From DSWT01 sp035415725 (lineage in GTDB: Bacteria > Chloroflexota > Anaerolineae > B4-G1 > SLSP01), in NCBI GenBank assembly GCA_035415725.1, contig DAOOGN010000082.1:1-19512 (forward strand): 19,512 nt of DNA, given 5' to 3'. A program made the position numbers and the translations under genes. Within the stretch, counting starts at the first letter, position 1. Each line of letters begins with the position of its first letter. Below are positions 12,001 to 14,629 of this stretch, piece by piece. The notes beneath the pieces were generated by a model, which searched no databases, had not been told where the DNA came from, and was given only the letters and a program-made list of their open reading frames with translations.

Positions 12001-12729
12001 CGAACCATGGCCGTTGTCGTCGCCCGGCTCGGTCGGATGGTCGCCATAGGGGTCCCACCAGTTGTAGTTGTGGTCGAACGTACCGCCGCCCAAATTGCCG
12101 CGATAGTGGTTCACCAACGCATCATGGGTGTAACGCACGCCGGTATCCACGCTGGCGACCACGATCCCCTCGCCGGTGTACCCCTCTGCCCAGACCTGGT
12201 CGGCCAACACGTGCAAGATGTTCGGCTCAATGGCCTGGGGTGCAGAGGGAGCGGCCACTTGCTCCGGCTCAATCAGATGCAATTCACGGTGCTGACGAAT
12301 CGCTTCAATACTGGGGAAATTCAGCAGTCCGTTAAAAGTGGCGCGATTCGAGGATTCGACGGAAATAACATTGTCAATCCAAAATGCCTTATATTTGATT
12401 CCCCGCGCGTCCAGATAAGCCCGGACACTCGCCTGGGAATGTAACGCTGTCTGATTTAAGGCATTAGCAACAAAACGACCCCGTGCAATCCAATCCATTT
12501 TGTAGGCCGGCGAAAGATCCGCCTTCTCTCGAAAATAGATCATATAGCCCGCGGTCTCATCTCTGGCAAGCTGGTCGCGCAACGCGGCTTCCACTTCGAT
12601 GTTAGGAGTCTCTTGGGGTACAGGTGCGGTTGATGGCTCCATAGAAGGGGCAGCCTGCGCTGCCATAGGGAAAAGCATCCCCAGCAGCAGAGTCAATAAC
12701 GGAATTGCGTTAAACCACTTGGATCGCAT
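1..12729 (-). CDS. Giant secreted subtilisin-like (S8) serine protease with a modular multi-domain stalk, 3' end outside the window
   Basis: The frame is open from the ATG at 12729 to base 1 (4243 codons, no stop; every line was read). The ATG follows a GAGGAGGA ribosome site by a few bases. Residues 1-27 are a Sec signal peptide ending AQA. About 45-165 resemble an S8 propeptide. The catalytic domain (about 185-500) has Asp195 in VVASVDTGV, His241 in DNGHGSHTMGT, oxyanion Asn345 and Ser436 in GGTSMSAPHV, closest to bacillopeptidase F. Then come a carboxypeptidase-regulatory-like domain (about 514-595), a second beta domain, a MAM-like choice-of-anchor J domain (about 702-860), eight scaffold modules (864-4070) with inserted domains, a NEW3-like domain (about 4077-4180) and the start of a DUF11 domain (LTDTIPAGTTYVAGSVTG). 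Expected role: extracellular or surface-bound protein degradation with binding domains. Substrate and anchoring mode cannot be seen because the C-terminus is missing. No frameshift was found. Catalytic assignment is firm; module names are by eye. Confidence 0.95.
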   Translation of the reverse strand, partial: MRSKWFNAIPLLTLLLGMLFPMAAQAAPSMEPSTAPVPQETPNIEVEAALRDQLARDETAGYMIYFREKADLSPAYKMDWIARGRFVANALNQTALHSQASVRAYLDARGIKYKAFWIDNVISVESSNRATFNGLLNFPSIEAIRQHRELHLIEPEQVAAPSAPQAIEPNILHVLADQVWAEGYTGEGIVVASVDTGVRYTHDALVNHYRGNLGGGTFDHNYNWWDPYGDHPTEPGDDNGHGSHTMGTMVGDDGGANQIGMAPGAKWMACRGCSTSDCGDVELLECAQFFAAPWDLTGANANPDKRPNAVNNSWGDCSTSYDPWYQDVVDAWHAAGIYPVFSNGNASNCGYPEPPGLNTVGNPARYGNVTGVGSTGRDNGQYAPHSNWGPTDDPDTVNPHPGWADLKPQVLAPGVNIRSSVNTGDSAYQGGWGGTSMSAPHVTGLVALMWSAAPCLIGDYAATETIIENTATPIPYDDGTGGGAHVPNYAAGWGEINALAAVEAAAAACGDSTIVGQVTDATTSTPVAGATVVATSETAQRKAASDAEGFYTLTVFSDTYTLAASRYGYQTTVIPDVVATTGMTTTQNIALTPAAMYEVSGQVTDAATGWPLYAHISVTGDPFDPPAPDNAVWTDPTTGEYSLMLAEGITYTFEVEAWVDGYGVETGEVGPLTADAPGTDFALQADMGSCAAPGYSFVGGLMANFEDKTFPPAGWTVVNNGGTCEWAGDDPEGRGNLTGGTGKFAIADSDACGSGTTMNTDLVSPPFDVSGLSQVNLSFAYDYNNLSSSEVAAADVSADGGATWVNVVTWTTDQRGPATFTQDVTALLAGSTQARVRFHYYAPGWDWWWEVDNVVVGNPVCQAPTDGGLVVGNVYDANFPTLALNGATVVNAVGGETTAKTTPADAAVDDAFYTLFAPSGPQVLTATMTGGYGPDVATVTVVDGGTVEQDFQLPAGLLDATPDGIDVTVELGFADSATLTLANTGGVGTAFELKEADRGFMPLGVQGGYIEPLPASKAILAPEAFIHNGDIKPAAVSRTPYIYHGPMADAAIIVYADDSLHTPTMIESALQALGLTYTFYGYDEDGNNLSAFTAEVAAGGWDLVIYAADSWALIDASDYQAVADHVNNGGMAIAQSWAIGYDAAHQNHALWTALGADYASWISSPSELYWWNAGHPLFDDVPEFTDLTDLGYTAYGASMTLLGDPDTGLGGFTTSPADGEAGVILREDGKTIYKGLTDNLNDGDLDGDSIFDAAEWWTNAIDYVLNPGAGDVPWLSESPTTGTLAPSGAQDIVVSFDAAYVEQPGNYYAQIKVDADTPYDAVVVPVTMTVTSPQSWGKLTGTVTGLGVCDGDPAPLEEAEVFVESATTGQTWMVTTDENGVYTLWIDQAHSPLTITVTAPDYFGETSGVVVQQGQTTVVDFDLRILLPCLSYDPTDFDVTLPMGDNTVELLTLSNTGAGTAEFELVEKPGGFTPLSRVHLSRVTIGDVIGDNAFTANPQPASVPSASYPMPEAPDGMETLTHSVSQEIISGNSVACNNGSAHTDNSYLRTFTLSDFGITSDFSIVEVDMGIEMASGGSGVQPVEVRLYTLDGDLLWENMTLIGQAAVEISDQELTHFAIPVTGVAPAGSTLVVEFFTPDGNTGGNLLFVGSNNLGQTAPSYLAAADCGATEPTDVADIGFPEMHIVMNVTGMTGGAGGIPWLTETPISGTLAADTAAVVDLGFDAGVPETMQPGTYYGQLKVNHNAVNEVPNVPVTLTVTAPDTWGKVAGVVTGLGYCDVATPTLLAGAAVTLTSGTGLVEWSLLTDENGAYQLWLDEAHSPVTITVAYPEHITKVFTDVVVTAGATTVVDAALRWAMPCLSVDPDMFDVTVTLGMSTTVPFTLTNAGAGDTPFDLAETNGGVNPLLPQLLAPTVAATGGTAVSLLQFGESNVTLAGSVVSPHFSEEDILLDQAPNQDNGIFSDAGCDACGSGVQVVAENFSLETEETIGQIVLWSGYHPGDTPIDPDHLTVIFHADASGSPGTALSTETDVPYERVQTGVVLFGVHEWMHTLTLANPVTLEPGTYWVEIYNDTGSGTDDFFWETGDADTVGNGLTGSAWATQAPGSSWNIDTATEMAIQLIRATGGAGGDIPWLSENPVSGAVDADDTFVVDLTFDASSAITQVTQPGAYFGTLFVHSNDPVNNKIVVPVTMTVLPPDTWGKLRGTVTGLGYCDADPAPLAGADVLIEGSGGMTWTVTTDISGTYQVWLDEMYSPVTITVSYPEHEKGEATVAVTGQMTTTQDFNLHWLVPCVAADPLALHTTLELGATATEVLTLTNAGAVDTDWSLTEENLGDLTVTDPGVVTLFTEAFEGAFPPAGWTRVENIGSCDWESSVTTGYTNQTGGAGLFADANSDWCGDAMDAELRTPALDLSAAAAPVLSFQSDYRDLGDDAYVDVSTDGGTTWTNLLHYDGVSMRGPRRVQLDLAAYAGQPSVIIRFHYVAPGWDWYWQVDDVQIADVDPVTWLAEAPASGALVADTGEQVVAVDFDASVAGIDQPGDYLANLWVHSDDPFAPARVPVTMTVTPPATWGELRGTVTSLGRCDANPAPLEGATVVIMNGTSVTLTTDISGTYSYWLSTGTYTVTVAAADHVGDAAVVIVPAASAVTQDFSLTWLGPCVTSITPSSMEVTVAMGVSTTLPLTMTNAGAGALNFAFSEADGGFMPMLMMAVQQAVQASTLTWNAEKLAGECAVYVDSTLAEPAEAKACYDFVPESNVFNMPMSPSDIGYALEMYNTDTVVTFPLNNFTGQTVVGALSASYYGVDFDPTATTLYALNDNTDQLGTLDLTTGAFTSLVPCPPGGGAANWTGLTIDPVAGTFYASTATDLYTIDPATGASTLVGPFGTSLMIDIAMNPAGEMYGHDIGTDSIYQINPATGAATLIGPTGYAANYAQGMDFDNDDGTLYIFLYQGGGANVFGTVNLTTGAVTPLAVSAPQGEFEGAIQIPGAKPIPWLFEDPESGAVPAMTAGTADIIFDAGVPEVTQPGTYAGLLTVNNSDPVWDGFSIPVTMHVTLPATYGRITGTVTGLGPCDDPATAEPLAGADVTIASATQTWTLTTDAAGGYLLWLDEAHSPVTLTVEAAGYVTGVVTGVHIISGTTTVQDFTLRPLAPCFAGVTPAEAHVTVALGVTATTPITVVNTGAAALSWSVEEADGGFQIMAPSAGEDVLVVAYDTTAAPAMETALTNLGYTYLQVSRDVFQAMAVADLLEYKAVLYAGGYSGDSWAKAMAYLDAGGSFLIADNDFGYGNGSTAFYQTYLQSTYVSDGGSDGQLTGLDIMTGINPDISADPYPDDFTVGAEGTCIFDAPSPNCAGVKVQRLDYKAIYLAWDFQYSGGLQDAILGVAVPWLAAGGGGVPWLDEDPTSGTVAPDATEPITLTFDASVPEVAQPGDYYATLTFEGADVEVEVPVTMTVEPPATWGKLEGLVQGLGYCNVMTAPLEGAVVFVESAVTPITWTVETDADGLYGIWMDEMYSPLTVTVSYEAGYEAQVFTGVEIVSGTVTTLNANLIWLQPCIVTDPDALALSVSMGTTETVSLNLANMGAVTGTFLLNEWSLGFNPLGPLATGGPDAFGYRFADSNDFGISPVYDFVDISGIGTPIALGDNDYAEVPIGFDFKFYGNSAVDPNVYNSVFVSSNGFLSFGAGSTDLSPDPALPDPTLPNNLIAAAWDDLKPGVGGMAYVESFAQCPYNPYLDTVDACFIVQYDNFVHADNNPAGTWEVILFRTGSILLQYATVDAPDATTGIEAQLGLIGLNYGPTLADELAICFAYPGEWLDCQSTQVPWLATDVTEGSLAAHDDATIAVTFDASVLEVAAPGDYLAELRITSNDPVNPFQVIPVTMTVEQPTTMGRLAGVVSGWSHCDAVSETLAGAQVAITTSDGKNVVLTTDADGAYATWLPVGPYTLTASAAGYVPVTLVGVVQPTMQSRNVDLRLDAPCVSVTYDQSFDVVVVQGQQLTRTLSLNNDGAGLLTYDNVLATGLWLTVDPKTGSVAPDSAQPVNVVFDATGLDVGVYNSSMEIVHNDTEAGQLFVRPIRMTVVAQGTVLTPVTDAKAGNPGETVTYVMTVTNSIATAVTFDITATDNVWTTNVPATVTVAASGTATFTVSVDIPVDAHTGYSDTVTITAESQGADGQEGAAVLQTTVAEQPVVLALTKTADPDENVLPGDTVTYTLTLVNNGNDPLTIVLTDTIPAGTTYVAGSVTG
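780..10160 (-). repeat. Eight divergent protein-level scaffold modules (A-H) inside the giant protease
   Basis: Each module starts with a carboxypeptidase-regulatory-like beta domain of pattern TWGKLxGxVTGLGYCD, PLxGAxV, TTDxxGxYxLWLDExxSPVTITV, then WLxPC. Next is the first half of an Ig-like domain (LTLTNxGAGxxxFxLxE). A foreign domain usually follows. The second half of the Ig-like domain (PWLSExPxSGT, VTFDA, QPGxYxxxLxVxSNDP, VPVTMTV) then leads into the next TWGKL. Module starts lie near 10140 (A, divergent), 8735 (B), 7441 (C), 6130 (D), 5010 (E), 3560 (F), 2360 (G) and 1070 (H), giving periods of about 1.1-1.45 kb. The copies differ clearly in DNA, so this is an old duplication and not a recent tandem array. 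The domain-family names are my assignment from motif memory. Confidence 0.85.
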
Positions 12730-12771
12730 TATGTTCCTCCTCAACAGGTAAACGACAACGAAAGGTTATTT

Positions 12772-12840
12772 TTAGGGAGAAAAGAGGGCCCCCCCTTCCC
12801 CAGCAACACAAGATGCTTTCTTAGCTTTGATAACCGGCAT
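12772..12840 (-). CDS. Possible 22-codon leader ORF upstream of the giant protease
   Basis: ATG at 12840 opens a 22-codon frame, MPVIKAKKASCVAGEGGALF plus Ser-Pro, ending in TAA at 12772, 42 bases before the protease ATG. It is preceded by AGGAGGTG, an extended match to the anti-Shine-Dalgarno sequence, but with only two bases between AGGAGG and ATG, closer than usual. The promoter-like sequence at 12860-12888 would start the transcript roughly 10-15 bases upstream of this ATG, so the ORF would be the first thing on the mRNA. No family is recognised. It could be a translated leader affecting protease expression, a tiny unrelated peptide, or chance, with the AGGAGG being only a spurious site. 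Low confidence. Confidence 0.25.
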   Translation of the reverse strand: MPVIKAKKASCVAGEGGALFSP

Positions 12841-12859
12841 CACCTCCTCAATGAAAATA

Positions 12860-12888
12860 GTTAAAAGGTATTTATTCAGGTTAGTCAA
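12860..12888 (-). promoter_or_regulatory. Proximal sigma70-like promoter of the giant protease
   Basis: On the minus strand TTGACT (12888-12883; 5 of 6 to consensus) is followed by 17 bases and TTTAAC (12865-12860; 4 of 6). The area is AT-rich in an otherwise GC-rich window. It lies about 130 bases upstream of the protease ATG and just upstream of the possible leader ORF. The prediction comes from sequence matching only. Confidence 0.5.
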
Positions 12889-12911
12889 CTTGGCAAAACA
12901 ACTGATTCCCT

Positions 12912-12949
12912 GTACCGGGTTTAGCATGGACTTTCGGTATGCCCGGTAC
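12912..12949. promoter_or_regulatory. Inverted repeat upstream of the protease promoter, possible operator
   Basis: GTACCGGG (12912-12919) and CCCGGTAC (12942-12949) form a perfect 8-bp inverted repeat with 22 bases between. A further CGGTA (12935-12939) gives a partial direct repeat of the right arm. It lies 24 bases upstream of the -35 element of the proximal promoter. That is where an activator such as an OmpR-type regulator might bind, but it could also form a transcript hairpin if transcription starts at the distal promoter. Function is inferred. Confidence 0.4.
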
Positions 12950-12988
12950 TTGTGGATGACGAGATATTCACGTTTCTATAAGCCCACA

Positions 12989-13053
12989 CCCCCTCTTCTT
13001 CGCCCCCTTCTTCCCCGCTGGCGGGGGAGAAGGGGGTTGGGGGATGAGAGGGT
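12989..13053. repeat. GC-rich palindromic intergenic element with G-quadruplex potential
   Basis: The arms CCCCCTTCTTCCCCGC (13003-13018) and GCGGGGGAGAAGGGGG (13021-13036) pair over 16 positions with one mismatch that would be a G-U wobble in RNA. The outer flanks (CCCCCTCT / GAGAGGG) pair loosely. On the plus strand four G-runs (13023-13027, 13032-13036, 13039-13043, 13050-13052) separated by 4, 2 and 6 bases fit the G-quadruplex pattern. The look is that of a dispersed intergenic palindrome family, but only one copy is in the window. It lies between the regulator and the protease and could slow or end transcription; there is no T-run. Confidence 0.6.
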
Positions 13054-13105
13054 CAGCACCTGCCGAAGGGGTAACCTATTATGTGCCCTCCCCAAAGTCC
13101 CGTTC

Positions 13106-13124
13106 GCCACCTGGCAAAGGTGGC
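13106..13124. other. Small perfect hairpin downstream of the response regulator
   Basis: GCCACCT (13106-13112) and AGGTGGC (13118-13124) form a perfect 7-bp stem with a 5-base loop, about 80 bases past the stop codon of the regulator gene. No T-run follows on the minus strand, so a classical intrinsic terminator is not supported. It lies just downstream of the predicted start site of the distal promoter and would be in the 5' leader of that transcript. Confidence 0.35.
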
Positions 13125-13139
13125 TGAATAGTTACGAAA

Positions 13140-13167
13140 ATTATAGTCAGCTATTTCTAGACTGCAA
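13140..13167 (-). promoter_or_regulatory. Distal promoter-like sequence with perfect -10 box
   Basis: On the minus strand TTGCAG (13167-13162; weak match to TTGACA) is followed by 16 bases and a perfect TATAAT (13145-13140). A TTGACA further upstream is too far away to pair with it. A start near 13133 would give a leader of about 400 bases for the protease, running through both hairpin-forming sequences and the inverted repeat. It may be a second protease promoter. Confidence 0.4.
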
Positions 13168-13201
13168 GTGCTTCAACGTGTCAAAGGCCAGTACGTTCGT
13201 C

Positions 13202-13951
13202 CTATTCAGCAAAAAGATTACCGTCTTCTGCTGACGGTGCAGGCAGGCGTGTTGTCAACCGATAGCCGTTACCACGCTCCGTTTCCAGTGCAAACGGCGC
13301 CTGAAGTCGCTCGAGTGATTTTCGCAGCCAGTGGATGTGCACATCAAGGGTACGCGTGTCGCCCAGAAAATCGGTGCCCCACACATCGCGCATCAGTTGG
13401 GCGCGGGAAACGATTTGGTCAGGAGCCCATAAAAATGCACGCATCAGCGCCGTCTGCTTCGGTCTCAGGGCCACTTGCCGGGTCTCCCAGATCAGGAAAT
13501 GCCCCTCAACATCTAGATGCAACCCACGCCACGTGACCACTTCACCCTGGTCCGCAGGCAGAACGCGCGCCAGGCAGCGCAATAATTGGGCAGAGGAAAA
13601 AACATAACGCAGGTAGCCATGCGCGCGGGGCACTTGATCCAAACGGGTGCCCTTATCGAGCAGAAGAAAGAGACGCACCTCAGGATTTCGCGCGCGGGCC
13701 TCTTCCCAAAAACGCGCCAAATCGAAGCGGATAGAAGGCACATCGGCCAACACCAGATCGACAGGATGGGTGGTGAGAAAAGCCAGGGCTTCACGCCGGG
13801 TTTCCGCGATCAACACTTCGTAATGCGCGTTCAAACCCGCGAGCCATTTCTGTTCCAGGGAACGATATCGCACCAGAAACAAGAGCGTATTTCTTTTCAA
13901 CCGATCACCCCCCCCGTCGAGCCGACCGCGTCGATCAAGCCTCCCCGCCAT
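13202..13951 (-). CDS. OmpR/PhoB-type winged-helix regulator with degenerate receiver domain
   Basis: Residues about 20-132 have the length and strand pattern of a response-regulator receiver; about 138-235 form an OmpR/PhoB winged-helix DNA-binding domain, with the recognition region VSRAQLMRDVWG (181-192), DTRTLDVHIHWLRKSL and the C-terminal GNGYRL. The phospho-acceptor position is kept (Asp70 in DLVLAD). The N-terminal acidic pair is absent (LLFLVRYRS) and the usual Lys of the KPF motif is replaced (YVFSSAQ), so phosphorylation-independent control is likely. No histidine kinase is adjacent. The ATG at 13951 has AGGAGG 12 bases upstream; a TTG at 13900, preceded by GGGTGATCGG, would start right at the receiver fold and may be the true start. 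The giant protease follows on the same strand and is a plausible target, which is inference. Confidence 0.85.
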   Translation of the reverse strand: MAGRLDRRGRLDGGGDRLKRNTLLFLVRYRSLEQKWLAGLNAHYEVLIAETRREALAFLTTHPVDLVLADVPSIRFDLARFWEEARARNPEVRLFLLLDKGTRLDQVPRAHGYLRYVFSSAQLLRCLARVLPADQGEVVTWRGLHLDVEGHFLIWETRQVALRPKQTALMRAFLWAPDQIVSRAQLMRDVWGTDFLGDTRTLDVHIHWLRKSLERLQAPFALETERGNGYRLTTRLPAPSAEDGNLFAE

Positions 13952-14010
13952 TCGCCATCCCCGCCTCCTAACGTGGCACAGAGCAAGAGCAGCACTACAA
14001 GCCGTTAAGA

Positions 14011-14072
14011 GCGGCTGAAGCCGCTACTACAGGCCGCTACTACAGGCCGCTACTACAAGCCGCTACTACTGC
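14011..14072. repeat. 13-bp tandem repeat with adjoining palindrome
   Basis: Four consecutive 13-base units start at 14021, 14034, 14047 and 14060. The first two are CCGCTACTACAGG, the third ends AAG and the fourth ends TGC. Just to the left GCGGCTGAAGCCGC (14011-14024) is a 6-bp palindrome overlapping the first unit. The stop codon of rsmD (14066-14068) lies inside the fourth unit, so the array starts in the last codons of that gene and fills most of the gap to the regulator. It looks like a dispersed intergenic repeat family seen here at one locus. Confidence 0.75.
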
Positions 14073-14617
14073 TGATGGAAAATGTAGAAACAGAGCATCA
14101 CGCTGCCGTATTTGCGTTGATCAAAAAGGGTCAGGTGGTCAAGAACGAGCGGTTCATACTCCACAGGGTTGATCTGCACAATAGCCCACCCGTCTTCTTT
14201 CAACCATGCCGGAAAAGCATCCAGCACACGCAAGGTTTGTCCCCACAGGCCACGATACTGCGGCGGCGCGATGTAGATGTAATCAAAGGGTCGGGGGAAC
14301 GCGGCGAGATAATGAAACACATCGTCGCGCACGACTTCGGCCCACGCCGCCAGGCCGGTCAAGGCCAGGTTGTTGTGGATGACGCGCAGTGCCGTGGCGT
14401 CCTTTTCGACGAAAACGGCATGCGCCGCTCCTCGACTGAGCGCTTCAATGCCGACCTGCCCCGTCCCTGCAAAGAGATCGAGAAAATGCGCCTCGGCCAC
14501 ATCTTCGCTCAGGATGCTAAAGAGCGCCGATTTGGCCCGATCCGTCATCGGACGAGTCCCCGGCCCCGGCACGGCGCGGAGTTTACGCCCTTTCGCTTTC
14601 CCGGCTATCACGCGCAT
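14066..14617 (-). CDS. rsmD: RsmD-like 16S rRNA (guanine-N2)-methyltransferase
   Basis: At 183 residues it has the usual RsmD length. The start MRVIAGKAKGRKL and TRPMTDRAKSALFSIL (21-36) are family hallmarks. The SAM-binding motif is DLFAGTGQVGIEALSRGA (47-64), and VFVEKD (68-73) ends the second strand. RsmD methylates G966 (E. coli numbering) of 16S rRNA in the small subunit. The catalytic motif IV, DPPY/DPPF in E. coli-type enzymes, reads APPQY here (117-121): the Asp is Ala. From memory, some Chloroflexota homologues share this, so it may be a lineage trait and not loss of function. The gene begins 12 bases after the stop of the Amt-like gene, suggesting one transcript; a GAGG lies 10 bases before the ATG. 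coaD, a frequent neighbour of rsmD, is absent. The stop codon falls in a tandem repeat. Confidence 0.92.
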   Translation of the reverse strand: MRVIAGKAKGRKLRAVPGPGTRPMTDRAKSALFSILSEDVAEAHFLDLFAGTGQVGIEALSRGAAHAVFVEKDATALRVIHNNLALTGLAAWAEVVRDDVFHYLAAFPRPFDYIYIAPPQYRGLWGQTLRVLDAFPAWLKEDGWAIVQINPVEYEPLVLDHLTLFDQRKYGSVMLCFYIFHQQ

Positions 14618-14629
14618 GGATGCAGGTCC

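Noticed and set aside
10885..12444. Plus-strand ORF of 519 codons over the protease catalytic domain
   Set aside because: The minus strand here encodes the complete S8 catalytic motifs, so this is an antisense shadow.
12827..13536. Plus-strand ORFs in and next to the intergenic gap (12827-13234, 13168-13536)
   Set aside because: The first runs through the palindrome and promoter-like elements, has no good ribosome site and a low-complexity sequence. The second mostly overlaps the regulator gene in antisense.
14011..14072. Intrinsic terminator for rsmD
   Set aside because: The palindrome GCGGCTGAAGCCGC has a two-base centre and no T-run on the minus strand; it fits a repeat element better than a terminator.
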